From assembly GCF_016545825.1 (NCBI RefSeq), contig NC_052618.1, positions 59,388,561 through 59,452,560 of the forward strand: a DNA stretch of 64,000 bases. The letters are read 5' to 3'. Below, in pieces: positions 44,043-56,859 of the stretch (position 1 is its first letter; each line of letters starts with the position of its first letter). This DNA comes from Eucalyptus grandis. Taxonomy: Eukaryota > Streptophyta > Magnoliopsida > Myrtales > Myrtaceae. The notes beneath the pieces are model-generated. The model did not search any database, was not told the DNA's origin, and worked only from the letters and a program-made list of their open reading frames with translations. Position numbers and translations under genes: made by a program.

Positions 44043-46907
44043 ATGAAGGTGGTGTGTGTGACCAGAGCATCAGGCTATATGGCGTCATAGTTAGTGAAAC
44101 TCCTGCTCCAAAGTGGCTACACCATCAAAGCAACCGTTCGTGACCCGTGTCAGTTCAAGACCCTTGATTACATTCATGCATGACATCGTTTATGGCTTCA
44201 CCATTCCATATTATTACAAGAAGTTGTTCTAATTTACATGTAACAGGTGATACAAAGACGACTGTGCATCTGCTTGCTCTAGATGGAGCCAAGGAGAGAC
44301 TTCATCTTTGCAAGGCATGTTGAAGATCACCGCCTCTCTCTCTCGTGAAGTTCTCTAGATATCTCTCTCTAGAGTTCTCCATATCTCTCTCCTCCAGATT
44401 TCTCTCTCTAGATTTCTCTAGATCTCTCCCTTGTCTAGAATGTTCTAGCAAAATCCATCAAGAAAAGCTGCACCACTTCTAGACTTCTCCAAAGAAATCT
44501 AGTTGTGAGGCTATAATAAAATAATAATAATACTTCTAGAATAGTGTAGAAAGCTAGGAAAGTCACCAACTTTCCATCCTATAAATAGGAGCAACTTGCT
44601 CCTCATTTGAGTGTCCAACTAAGAGTGTGTGAGTAAGAAGTCCAAGGGGTGTGTGGGTGTGTGTAGGGGTCTTGAGAGTGTGTTGAGTAGAGTGTGCTAT
44701 GTATGCACGTGAGTGAGAGAACTTGTGTAGAGTTTTCTGAGTATTGTATGTGATGTGAGAAAATATTGTAATAGTGAAAGTTATATTTCGTGAATTATAT
44801 TTGTACCACGTTTCCGCAAGATTCAACAAGGTAGACCTACTGGAAGTAGGATCTTTTGAGTCCATTGTCGATGGATGTGATGGTGTCTTCCACACTGCAT
44901 CACCTGTGCTTCTCACCCCCAAAGACCCCAAGGTTCTTTTGCTCTCTCAAAGGCTCGTGTCATGGTCTCTCAAATGTTCTTTTTTCCCTTGTTTCTTTGG
45001 AAACACGAGGTAGAAATTAGTGCTTAAAATTGTGTTGCCAAACCAGTGGTTTTTTAAATTGTTTATCGTTTTGGCCATAGAATTTAAATGCAGAAGTTGT
45101 AATAGTCTACATATACGGGACAAAGTAGGAGCCAGTTTCAAAGTATTAGCAAGAATTCAATGGCAAAATAGAAAGCTTCAACTCAAGGTTTCTGCGAGGG
45201 CAACAAATCTAACTCTTCAGCACAATGCATTTATCCATATTGAGGTTTCTCCATCTCTATATATGTGCTCGACTTCAATAAGTTCCGTAGTTCATACTTG
45301 TCTTTCCATGTCTCAGATGGAGCTGATAGATCCTGCAGTGAAGGGAACAATTAATGTTCTTTCTTCTTTTGCCGAAGTCCCTACAATCAAGAGAGTGGTG
45401 ATAGCATCTTCTATGGCTTCAGTTGTATTCAATGGAAAAACTTTGACTCCTGATGTGACATTAGATGAGACTTGGTTTTCTGATCCAGTATTCTGTCAGA
45501 AATCAGAGGTAATTATACGTGATATTCTAAATTCACCTAAGTCGTCAGAACATGCCATTTTTCACCTCTCTTGCATCATCAATTAAATCTTAGAAAATGT
45601 CAGAAATGCAGAACCTTTTTTCATTTTTGTTTGTCCTTGGATGAACTGCATAAAAAAAAAATTCTACTCAGAGATATATCTTGGATCTGTCGCAAGTTCT
45701 TCCTAGTAACTTTAAACCATCGCAGAGGAGCTAGCATGCATCAACTACTCAAATTGATCTCATTGTGCACTTCTTGCTTTTCTGTTTCAGCTTTGTACCC
45801 AGTTTCGAAAACCTTAGCCGAAGAGGCAGCATGGAGATTTGGAAGACAGAAGGGGATCGATTTGGTCACGATGCATCCTAGGTTTGTCATAGGTCCCCTA
45901 CTACAGTCTTCATTTAATCTCAGCACAGAAATGTTTCTCAACCTCATAAATGGTAGTCACAAGTAACTGATAAATTTATTATATTGTTTATTCTGATGAG
46001 ATTAGGATTTTTATAGGTAAAGTAATTCCGTAAATAGTACTTTTTACAGTAATTTGTCCACAACTTAACAAGCAAATGTCAAGAGGATATATATGTTGAT
46101 TCATTTTATAATGGACAAAAGATACGCAGGATGGAACTTATTAAACTGATACAAATGGAGATACATGTGATGGAACTTGATTCAATGAACAAATTTATCA
46201 GAACCATCTTTATAACAAGAGGAGACTTACAAGTGAAGTTGTTCCCATCCAATGCTGAGACTTTTGCTGCAGGAACTCACCCTTTTCCTGACGCAAACTA
46301 TAGATTTGTTGATGTAAGAGACATTGCACGTGCACACATTCATGCTTTTGAGTCCCCTTCCGCTAAAGGCAGGTAGTGTCTTGTTCACAAAGTCGTGCAT
46401 TCTGACGATGCTTTCAAGATTTTGCAAGAGCTCTATGCTGCTCTACACCTTGCAGAAAAGTAAGATTTGCTCATCAAATGTCCAGTTATGATATTCTTAT
46501 AGTGAACTAAACTTGTCCGCTAAAAAATCCCAGGCTATCTTCCTAATCATTGATCCATATCCCTCATGATTGGAATGACATCAACAAATCCAATTTCAGC
46601 ACTCTCAAATTTTTGCAACATCAAGTATAAAAGTTTGAGGAGTAATGTCTGGAATTCTTTGAACAGAATAACAAGTGATAGTCTCAAAAGCATTTCATGT
46701 CTTCTATATTTTGTGCAAAAGACTATAACAAGACGACTCACGTTTGGCTTTGCTAAAAGCAGATGTGAAGATGAAAAGCCTTCTGTGCCAACCTATAAAA
46801 TATCAAATGACAAAGCCAGAAGTCTGGGCATCAGCTTCACTCCTTTGGAGGTGAGTTTTAAGGACACTGTGGAGAGCTTGCAAGAGAAGGGTTTCTTCAA
46901 GGATTGA
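44043..46907 (+). pseudogene. Reductase copy 1: cinnamoyl-CoA-reductase-like pseudogene split by a solo LTR
   Basis: A six-exon extended short-chain reductase gene: 44043-44148, 44247-44317 plus 44834-44932, 45317-45508, 45791-45952, 46273-46459, 46763-46907. Functional relatives use NADPH to reduce aldehydes or CoA esters in phenylpropanoid or volatile metabolism. Landmarks are the Rossmann start KVVCVTRASGYMAS, the [14 protein letters not shown] segment, [21 protein letters not shown] and VDVRDIARAHIHAFE. Four lesions are visible. A TAG at 44088-44090 replaces the usual Trp. A 511-base solo LTR interrupts exon 2. One base is missing near 45795 (CTTTG-TACC). A TAG at 46374-46376 replaces Tyr in GRYCLV. 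With the missing base added, the exons total 963 nt, or 320 residues, the family length. The lignin CCR signature NWYCYGK is absent, as in phenylacetaldehyde-reductase-like members. No intact product is expected. Confidence 0.88.
44318..44828. mobile_element. Solo LTR inserted in reductase copy 1 exon 2
   Basis: A 511-base segment begins TGTTGAAG and ends TTCAACA, the inverted TG...CA ends of an LTR. It is flanked by AGGCA (44313-44317) and AGGTA (44829-44833), a 5-bp target duplication with one change. Taking out the segment and one duplicate joins the exon in frame (LHLCKA then DLLEVGSF). Inside are a TATA-like CCTATAAATAGG near 44578 and many TCTCTCTAGA words. No internal region, primer-binding site or second LTR is present, so recombination between two LTRs is the simplest origin. 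The retrotransposon family is not determined. Confidence 0.85.
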
Positions 46908-48801
46908 TGCTGCAACAGGCAACTAAAAGAATAAAAACCATGCCAAAGTCGATTAGATGGGCATTTCAGCTGTAATACACTTATGACAGTTTTCTTTGGG
47001 TGATCCAAAGTTTTCTAATTTCTCACAGAATATTCATGATGCAATCTGAAGCTTACAGATGCATCTATTGTCATTGTCAGAAAAATATTTGGCTGTTTTC
47101 TGTATTGAGTAGCCTGAAGTCCAGGAGTTTACGTTTGCATGGTACCGAAACTCCAGTCTCCTGTGTCATGGGGACAAAATGGCAATAAAGCCAATGAGTT
47201 TAACAACCAAAATTCTACGTGTAGTAAAGGTGCAAGTGATGCAATCAATTACAGTAAACAGGAAGATGTTCTGGCCTGCTATCCCAGGGCAAAATGCCAG
47301 TCCAATTAAGCAACCACCGCCACAGCACGCACCTTCCCCTGGTTCAAGAACACAGCGAGCGGGGTGATCTTCTCAAGTCTCTCCATAGGCTCATAGCCTT
47401 TCAATGACAACATTACAACGATATGAAATGAAATGGCTAAGAGTGCGGTGGCGGTAAAAAAGGCAAGTTTCATGCACATATCCGAAAGTCAAAAGAAAAA
47501 CAGAAGCATGTTTCCCTAAATCAAAGGAAGAGATCCTTAGCTTCTAAAATTTCCATCATCTCTCTCGGTGAGGAAATTGCTACGGCATAAGTGCCTGACT
47601 TCCACCAGCTATCCCCTTTCACCGCATGTCATTCCCAAACCCAATAAAAGATTACCACTTATTTTTAGATTTTCAAGTCAGCAAAACTATTGTTAATCAT
47701 CGATAAATTAATAGTTCTACCATCCACAAATCCGTTAGAAGATTACCATGTAACTTAAAATTTTAGAAGAGGAATGTAACTATTTGCAAATTACAACAAT
47801 GAAACATAATATTACCCGGAAACTCTATAGTAGATTTACCGCTTGTAAAAGCGATCTGCGTGGTGTGGTTGGACTCACAGCAGAAGCAATATACTTGGGT
47901 TAGCCTACATGAGACACAAGGGAAAGAGAAAGAAGAACAAAAAACATAGATTATGCTCTGTTCATAGTCTGAGTTACATGAAACATTTGAGAAATAAAGA
48001 AATTGCACACGTCCAAGAAGATTCGTATACTTTAAGAACACAGATGATAGATTGACTCCTATGGCCAGTTGCTCGCCAAAAATGAAGTATGCATGATTCA
48101 TGATATTTTTTCTGTAAATTCTGTGAGAATCCCATTATTTTTTATTGAGAAATGATTGGGTGATAATCTTTAATTTACCGCGAGAATAACAATTTGTTGT
48201 GAATTACAAAAATTAAATAACAAAAAATTATAATTTATTATGGAATCTAATCCTTCAAGAATTTGTATACCTGTTATTTTCACAATAGCCCAAAAACTAT
48301 TACATGAACAAAATTATTTTCTATCATGTCTTGATCGATTTGATTGAATAAGCATTTGACCCTTGTGAAGATAGTATAGTATAAAACTCTCTTTATCAGC
48401 CACACAGTAAAGGTGTTGTTAAATTTAGTCCCAAGTTTGAATTCATGTATGAAACTTGATACGATTCGAGAATGTAAATTGGTTTGTAAAATTGAATATG
48501 TTAATAAAAAGATCTAACATCTCACTTCCCTATTTTGGATGAGTTCCTTTCTTGCAGGCCACACAAATCAAGTAACATAATGTGGGATTGTTTTGCATTG
48601 GAGAAAATACACATATTCTAGAAACATATTTAAAACAAAGAGTGAACGTAAGTCCCTCACACAAGCCGGTCAAATAAATGATCTTGACAAAGTGTCGAGG
48701 TTGAATATATCCTGAATTCATAAAAGAGAATTCCCACTTATAAATGTATTGCAATCAGTATCCCTCTCATCCCCGGTTCCAAGGAGAAGAGAGGAGCGGA
48801 G
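46908..48801. other. Spacer between reductase copies 1 and 2
   Basis: AT-rich spacer with only short frames lacking motifs. It probably holds the promoter of copy 2 near its right end. No gene seen. Confidence 0.5.
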
Positions 48802-51406
48802 ATGAGTACAGCAGAGAAGGTGGTGTGTGTAACTGGAGCGGCCGTTTACATAGCCTCCTGGTTTGTCAAATTGTTGCTTCAGCGTGGCTACACGGTCAAA
48901 GCAACTGTACGCAATCCCAGTAAGTTTTTATCTTTGCTCATGCTCCGTTGTTCACAATATTGGATTTCTGAATCTTTGGTTTATCCAATTTAGTAGTTGA
49001 ACGGTTAACTCTTTCTTAGTTGGAAACTTGAAACGTTCTAGATAATACGGAAGTGGTACCAAAATCTGTTACTCAGTTATGATGAGAAAACTATTCTCTA
49101 GTAATATCTCTTAACCTTCGCAATTAACTCATACATGAAAACTGTTCTCTTGTAATATCTCTTACCTTTGCAATTAACTCATACGTGCATGTGTGTACTT
49201 GTTTGTAAGGGTTTGTGCACATGCCTATACGTTATGCTCAGGGTGCATTTAATTCAATAGCATCCGAGTCCACTAGCTGAAGATATGAAGCTCTTGCAAT
49301 ATCTGATTCCATCGGCTTAACTATTCAAGTTTGCACACAATCTTATGCTACCTCTATAGTTAGATCCGATGCATAAATTTATATTTGTGGTCTTCTTATC
49401 TATTGATAACATTTCGTGTTATGTGACTGAAAGCTCCCAGAGTTTCATTCCATCAAATCAAATTCTCTTTTTTTGAATGCATAAGCAGGTGATCCAAAGA
49501 AGACACAGCACCTTCTGGAACTCGGAGGGGCTAAGGAGAGACTACATATCTTCAAAGGAGAATTGCAGGAAGAAGGGTCTTTTGACTCAATAGTTGATGG
49601 GTGCGAGGCTGTCTTTCATACAGCATCGCTGGTTTTTTTCTCAGCTTCTAACCCTGAGGTATGTGCATATTGCAGTTGTACATCATGATTTCATGAATTT
49701 GTTAAATGTAAAGCGTCACATCTTTCAAATTCGAGTTCTTTTTCCCTTGTCGTCTGTTGCAGTTTATCAGATGGCAAATGATCCAACATTTCTTGGATGA
49801 TTTGACAAAACCATTCTAATCAGATTCCTTTCCTTACATGCCCGCAGGCTGAAATTGTCAATCCTGCAGTTGAAGGTACCCTAAATATTCTCAGATCATG
49901 TGCAAAGGTCCCCTTCTATCAAGAGAGTGGTTTTGACGTCCTCCATGGCTGCGGTTGTGTGCAATGGGAAGCCTTTGACGTCTGATGTGTAGTTGATGAG
50001 ACATGGTTCTCCGATCCAGCATTCTGTAAGGAATCAAAGGTCTGTAAGTAAGCTGGCTTTTGACAGTAGAATCTCTTTTGCTTGGTCTGTGATGCCCCAT
50101 CAACTGGATGGATTTTTCCAATAAAAAATCCTCAATAGATTTGCTTTTGGCTAGTATTCAAGCTTGATTCATGTTAATTTAATTGAATACTTGAGGTTGA
50201 ACATGTTCAGTCCTTCTTTACCAAAAAAAAAAAAAAAAAAACATGTTCAGTCCTAGCTTAATCTTGGTTTTTCCATCCACCTATCTGGTTAAGCCCTCAA
50301 CCTTCAAGCATGTTCGTTTGTTTGCCCATATTTGGCCAATATAAGATACACAAGTTGGGTGCTTTGCCTCATTGAATACCTCTATATGACAATTAGATTT
50401 TTGTGATGGACAACTTTTAAAGAATTTCTTTTCTAGTGCTCCTCATCCATTGCTTTGAAATGTCAAACAAGGCAGAGCAAATTCAGTGTCACGTTGATTA
50501 TGATCACATCCATCAGTGGTGCGAGCTCTTTCATCGCCTGACTTTGGTTTAATTATTTTTAGCTTTGGTATGTGCTATCTAAAACCTTAGCAGAGAAGGC
50601 AGCTTGGGATTTTGCAAGAGAGAATAGGATGGACCTGGTCGTGATAAACCCTGGACATGTGATTGGCCCTCTCTTGCAGCCTACCATCAATCTCTCTATG
50701 GAGATGATACTGAACCTCGTCAATGGTATTACTTAAAAGTCAATGCTTGACATGTCTATTATCATTGTGTCAGCATTTTGGATCTCATTTTTTGTCTGAT
50801 ATTGACCATTGATATTCTGCAAATGACTAAGGACCTGTCACCAAATTTCTCTGCAAGATAGAGATGCAACTGAACGTGGAAACTTATTTTCCTGGTGCGC
50901 TCTGCTCCTGTGATTACAAAGAGAATAATTTGAGGCTTATACAATGCAGGAGCTCCAACATTTCCCAACATCTCTTACAAATTTGTTGATGTCAGAGATG
51001 TGGCCCGTGCACATATTCTAGCTCTTGAAAATCCTTCAGCTAGCGGCAGATATTGTATGGCAGGAGAAGCAATACATTGTCATGGCGTTTTGAAGATCCT
51101 GCACAACTTTTTTATCCTACACTGCACCTCCCTGAAAAGTAAGCCCCCATATTTCTTCAATTTCTAAAGAGAAGAGTTACATTTTATGAGCATCCCTAGA
51201 AGGAATCCTATCTACTGAACATTAACATTATTAAAGGTGCATGAATCATTGTTGACGCAGATGTGAAAATGACAAACCATACGAGTCCGGCTCCTCAGGT
51301 GTCAAGGGAGCAGATTGAAGGTCTGGGTGTGAAGTTCATTCCTTTGGAGGTCAGTCTAAGAGACACTGTGGAAAGCCTCAAGGAGAAAGGCTTCCTCTCT
51401 GTTTGA
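48802..51406 (+). pseudogene. Reductase copy 2: cinnamoyl-CoA-reductase-like gene with several frame breaks
   Basis: Six exons: 48802-48919, 49489-49658, 49848-50039, 50563-50725, 50950-51138, 51261-51406. They total 978 nt, close to the family length. The start [13 protein letters not shown] is intact, although the following motif reads AAVYIAS where the second Gly of the NADP-binding turn is normally present. Exon 4 is clean and has [15 protein letters not shown], with the catalytic Tyr and Lys, and [12 protein letters not shown]. Breaks are one extra C near 49910-49915, one missing G near 49989 (which creates TAG), one missing base near 51110 and one extra base in exon 6 near 51290. The two exon 3 errors cancel after about 75 bases, and the net change over the gene is zero. 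This pattern fits either sequencing errors in a live gene or a recent pseudogene. No large insertion or exon loss is seen, so it is the best preserved full-length copy. Confidence 0.75.
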
Positions 51407-51948
51407 GTTTGCTGACAAGTGACAAGGAAAACCCTTTACTTCAAAGGCGTATATATATATGGTTTCCACGAACTTATAGTCATAAAAAGTTTCTGCATAA
51501 ATTTAATGCTTCCTTTTATTAGACTCCATTGAAACATGCATAATGTCTTAGAGTCACTTGCTCAGTGTAAATTTAAACTTGAAAGCTGATTATGAACGTT
51601 GTTTATTGGAGCAGTTTTCTGCTTTTGCCACTGATTTCTATTCCTGGCTTCATGTGCGACTACTTTTAACAACCTGAGGTTTTGTATGTAAGTTGAGGTG
51701 AAGCAATGCCCAGTGTTTGTTCTGGGACAGAAAAGGCCACCTCTAACATGGATAATGAGGAATCCTAAGAACCATTCATAGTTAGACAAAAATCCAAAAG
51801 AATGGCTGGGACATATTCTTTTGGAAAGGATTCTCATTAATCAACTCCTACAACGGATCAAATGATGAATGACTAATAATAGGGCCACTAATCTCTATAC
51901 TAATTTCTAGCCGGTGCTCCACCATAATCGATCACAGTAAAGCTGCAC
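51407..51948. other. 3' flank of reductase copy 2
   Basis: Likely 3' UTR and spacer up to the target site of the gypsy-type element. No gene seen. Confidence 0.5.
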
Positions 51949-51953
51949 TTTAG

Positions 51954-52489
51954 TGATGCAAGCCTAGGGTAGGCTTTCTCAAACAATAGGATCGGGAGAG
52001 TGACTCGCACACAGAAACAGGACAAACAGGAATTTCAGCACTGCCCAAGCTCAGGAGAACAGTTGTATCTTTATCGATACAAATCGGATCAACCTGATTC
52101 CAAAGCCAAATGAACAAAAACTTCTGGATCTACAATTTCTGTGTTTGGTTTTTTTGAAATAAGCAGTGTAGGATAGTCGAAATTGGGTTGGAAGTAATGA
52201 ACAGAACAAGAAAAGATAGGAACTTCGTTGGTTGCTCTTTTAGGCCTCCAAGGAAGTTGAGGGGCACCGATTCTTCTAGATCGATGACTGCAACTCTTCA
52301 AGGATGCAGATTTCAAAAGCTCCGACTCTTCAAGGACGGAGTGAAAACTCTTCTAAGTTTTTAAGGAGATTAACTCTACAAGGTTCACGATACTTGCTTC
52401 AAGCAAAGTTTTTCATTCATAAAAAAGCTGTTAGTCTTCTACAAGAAATTGGGCTTATATCGTCAAAGAAATAAAGATGGAGCATTGAA
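51954..52489 (-). repeat. Left LTR, first part, of the gypsy-type element
   Basis: Matches 57785-58311 of the right LTR closely. It is interrupted at 52489 by the nested element and resumes at 56012. Confidence 0.88.
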
Positions 52490-55400
52490 TGTCACGACCC
52501 GAACCCCAGGCACATGCACATCCCTCAATGGTCGATATTAAATTTGCAACATCCCAGGAATTGTTGCCGACCCATTCTTTTATTTTGCACATGCGGAAAC
52601 GTAAAACAATCTCCATACAACAAAACAGTGGGATAGAAACGTAGGATATTATTTTTCACAAACCACAACTACTACATCACAGTACTTATACATATAGACC
52701 AGTTTAATACCCCAAGATCTGATACAAAAAGTGAAGCTGTTTGATTACCTACTAACTAAGCTTCTGTCTATAAGACTGGGGTTTACTATTACAATACCAT
52801 ATTTCTCAATATCTCGGGGTGAACTGTCACCCTACATCCAGTCTTGACAGAAAACCCGTCATCACTTGGAAGGAGATAACGAGAGTCCTATTCCTCCTTT
52901 ACCGCAATCGACTGTACACGACCTGGCCTTCCTCCATTTAGGGACCTGAAAAATGTTAGCCCACTAAGGGGTGAGATCACATCTCAGCGAGTAAATCTCC
53001 TAATTCCAGATTAGGTGAAGGGTACATCCAGCATGCAATCTAATCACATTTCTTACCACTCTTTTAACACCAGCAAGTTCCTGCATATTAGCCTCAAATA
53101 AAATATTCCTAATAGTGTCAAGTTCACACATCACAGGAACACTTTAACATAAGCATATGCAAGGGCGTGAATATCCATGTAAGCATACAGGCCACAGTCA
53201 ATGCAACATATAACAATCTTCCGGCAAAACCGGGCATCTCGTGCGTCACAAATGATGTCAATGCTCAGATAACAGTCTTCCGGTATAACCGGGCATCGCC
53301 TCACACCGTTGAGCGCGGCAACGTCTACATCTAGACGGCATTCCAATTAAGGAGCATCGGTCCAGCCTCCACTGCGACCGGCATCCGTTGACGTGGGGCA
53401 TTCCCGAAGGAGCATCGTCCGGCCCAAAGGCACGTGACGGAATCATGTCGTGAATGCATATCTTCAATGTCACATTTCAATAATCATTTATATACAGCAT
53501 CCATAGCATCAATTGAGAAATTTCGTAGCAAGAATACTTCAAAACCACCATACATTCTTACTAGCCCAAATTCACAGAAAACTGTCCAATTACGTTCTCC
53601 CAAATTCAAAGTCAGAAACCCACTCATATGAACTCGAAAATTCTCAAATTTGGACACGTGTTAGAGAACATAAAAAAAACATTTTCATGAAGACACCGAG
53701 ATCCAAATCTCTCTGGATTCGGCCCAGAAATTCTTTCTATCCAGCACAAAATCGGATCCAGTTCCAGAGAGCCAAACCCATCGAAATCAGTACGTTTTTG
53801 GGTCGAAATATGCTTCGTTTGACTTGAAATTTAAGTATGTTAAACTAAAAGTTATAAAAAACAACTTTTGTGAAGGAACCAATTGGAAATTCGGCCTCTA
53901 AAGGTCATTAACACCCATCGGAATCATAATAGGTCACGGATTACAAGACTGTCCGATTACTGTTCCGAGGATGGCGTCATTAAAATCGTCATCTTTTTAG
54001 TTTCTAAAAATTAAGAGAAAAATATATGTTATTATTTAAGATGCTCACAACGTTTCTTCAGAACAAAATCATTTCAAAATCGCAACACAAAGTTGTCTAC
54101 AAAATTAGTAAAACATACACGTTCTAGAAACTGTTTCAGTAATCCACTACTGTTCTAATCCGAATTTTCCACCACGACTTTTGTTTTGCTCTCCACGCCT
54201 TATCCAAGCTTTTCTATGTCTATCATAATGTCCCTAACTAAGATTTATCCATATATAACATCATCTACATGTTTTTAACTTGTACAAATTCCTAATAGAG
54301 GTACTCAACCCCTAGTCCAAATTTAGAAGACAACTCACCTATTCACAGCTAACGGCGGCTCTCGTTGGTGCTTGAACAGCAACACAGAGATCAGCCTTGA
54401 TCCTCTTGGTGATGGTGTTGAGTCGAAACCGCAGAAGATTGTGAAGTGGTATGATAGCAACGGCAACACACAAACTTATAAAGTTTTCGGTAGAGGAAAC
54501 TAAGTATGGAGTTGGGTCGGTTGTGCGGTTCTTGGGCGGGTGAGGGGGTTTTTCCTCACTGAAACTATACGACTTATATTTAAAAACCATGGTGGTAGGC
54601 GGTTGTCGTGTATGTGGGTCCAAGAATTTTTTTTTTTTGTAACGTCACGTTCACGTCTTGGTTTGTTTTGTTCTTAGTCTCCGGTTTGTCGTTAAAGAGG
54701 AAGCAAAAATGGAAGTAGCACGTTCAAGGGAAAAGAAAACAACGGCTTGTACGTTGAAAAGGACAAGGAAGAAGAATAAACTAAGAGGAAGAAAGGGAAA
54801 GATGGAAACTGCCGTGTAAAATACAGCAAGCAGATTTACAGCAAACCGACTTCTATGCGTAAGAAAAAGGATGGGGAAGGAGAGTGTAAATTGATGGGAA
54901 GTTTCATTGAAGTTTCCTTCAGCCTTTTGCCTGATTTTCCATGGAAACTTTGGCCACCCATCACCCTCATAGACCCCACCAAGTTTCCAACATTGTTTCT
55001 TCTAGAGAAGATGAAAGAAAAGGTTGAAATCTACGTAAACGGCTGAATCCGAATTTTGAAGTGATTCTCATAGTCTTTTCCCATGGAGAATGAGTTCCTT
55101 TCATTATCAAGTGGTCCCCCTATCTTTTCCAAGTCAATTTCCATTAAATACCAAGGAAATTGAGGTGAGGTTGTAGGAGAGATGGATTCCTACGAATTTC
55201 TTTTTCTTTGAGAAGACTTCTCTTCTTTATTTAATTACCAATCTAACATCCCATTCAATAGGGTCAAGTCCTTTAGTAACCAATTATAGTACCTCTTAAA
55301 TTGTTTCACATTAGAAGTCTTAAAATCCTACTTAAAATGTGGCAATTCCCTTGCTCTTCTAATTTGTTGATCTTGCATATTTCGTGAACAATTCCCATCA

Positions 55401-56006
55401 TCCATAAATTTTGAGAAGACGCAACAATGTCCTTGAGATGAATTGTGACATGTGACAATTCTTAATTTCTGTAATCGACATCATTTCATCGGTTAATTTC
55501 AGTCAAAATGTGATTTTTAGCACAACTTAAACTATCGGTTAGTTTTTGGGAACTTTTGGTGCACTGACCCGTGGTCGATTATTTCCGAGCCACGATATAT
55601 ATATTTTCGACGCATTGGCAACTTTCGATTGTCGTGAAAAATCTCGAGGTTTCAATTACGAGCACAGGGTACCAAAACAACAGAAAAATCGGTTTAGTGC
55701 CGATCGATGAGAAATTTGTAATTAGTTGGAATCACCAAATCCTAATTTTATTTCTATCAAATCGACCTATTTCCGATTTCTGATAGATTTTCGACTGTGC
55801 CGAACTGATCCTTGTAGACTAACACGGTCGAACAGTCGATTCCCGGTCGAATTTTCAAGTCTCGTTGCATCAAAATTCTTTAATAACTTTCCCGATTAGT
55901 CAAGTTATCTCATGAGTGATCAGCTCAGAGAATAGCGCTATAGACACGTCGACGAAAAGCCCGAATTATTTAATTGAAGACAGAAGCGAAAAATCAGGCT
56001 GTCACA
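52490..56006. mobile_element. Nested 3.5-kb LTR-like element (candidate giant solo LTR)
   Basis: Flanked exactly by TTGAA at 52485-52489 and 56007-56011, a 5-bp target duplication inside the left LTR of the gypsy-type element. It starts TGTCACGACCCGAACCCC and ends AGGCTGTCACA, so it has TG...CA ends and TGTCAC at both ends in direct orientation. It is 3,517 bases long, holds no gag or pol frame and no internal duplicated ends. Within it a word like CTTCCGGCAAAACCGGGCAT recurs about 60 bases apart (near 53217 and 53277). The simplest reading is a solo LTR of a retrotransposon with very long LTRs. Such long LTRs are known in some plant gypsy lineages. A short non-coding element of another kind is possible. 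Confidence 0.7.
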
Positions 56007-56011
56007 TTGAA

Positions 56012-56229
56012 ACTAGGAGAAATAAAGACAGAACATTAAAACTAAGAGAAATAAAGACAGGACATTAAAATTAGCAGAAATAGTAAAAGCATAACATCTT
56101 CGTGGCAAGGTGTCTTTCCAACTTTCGGGATGGACTCAAGATGTCGTTATGGCTTCTCGGTTTCGCCGAACTTTAATGCGGGCCAATCTTCTTGGTCGAG
56201 AGAGCCGGTCTTCAATGTAGGCTGCATCA
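56012..56229 (-). repeat. Left LTR, second part, of the gypsy-type element
   Basis: Continues the left LTR after the nested element and matches 58312-58522. The minus-strand protease frame runs through the purine tract into this segment. Confidence 0.88.
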
Positions 56230-56846
56230 TCCTCCCCATCTTTAAAAGAATTCGTCCTCGAATTCTTGCCATCATCATCGGAAGAATCTCCCACCCTACT
56301 AGGTGCCAATGTAATCTTCTTGCCTCTAAATTCAAAAGAACATGTATTTCGATAACCATCATGCATAGTCCTCTTATCGAATTGCCATGGTTGACCAAGA
56401 ATAATGTGACTAGCATCCATCGGCAGAACATCACACCATATTTTGTCACTATAAACAGAACCGATGGATAGATTAACAAGGCATTGTTTTGAAACAGTTA
56501 CCTTAGCACCTATCTTCAACCACAACATTTTATAAGGCGTAGGGTGCACTTTTAATTCCAACTTCAGCTTGTTAGCCGCTACTTCAGAAATTATATTCTC
56601 ACAACAACCAGAGTCAATAATTAATTGACATACCTTTCCCATGATTGTGCAAGCAAAATGGAAAATATTGGTACGTAACCACCTATCTCCAGTGTCATCT
56701 CGAGGAGTAGGAAAAATTTTCCGCACCATAAGAAGTTCGCCAGTGTCAGCATGCACTATTTGTTCATCATCCGCAGCTTCTTCATCATTTTTCAACTCCT
56801 CTTCAAGTGGATTCTCAGCATTCTCATCAGAATCATCATCTACCAA
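56136..56846 (-). CDS. Retrotransposon aspartic protease region
   Basis: An open frame of 236 residues. After an acidic leader it reads GKVCQLIIDSGCCENIIS, where the DSG triad of retropepsin-like proteases is in place, then LPMDASHIILGQPW, the second conserved block of gypsy proteases (ILGxPW). The last about 30 codons run into the LTR, so the frame's stop is LTR-encoded. The gag frame lies upstream on the same strand. No reverse transcriptase follows. Confidence 0.85.
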   Translation of the reverse strand: MVDDDSDENAENPLEEELKNDEEAADDEQIVHADTGELLMVRKIFPTPRDDTGDRWLRTNIFHFACTIMGKVCQLIIDSGCCENIISEVAANKLKLELKVHPTPYKMLWLKIGAKVTVSKQCLVNLSIGSVYSDKIWCDVLPMDASHIILGQPWQFDKRTMHDGYRNTCSFEFRGKKITLAPSRVGDSSDDDGKNSRTNSFKDGEDDAAYIEDRLSRPRRLARIKVRRNREAITTS

Positions 56847-56859
56847 AAGGCTTTACCGG

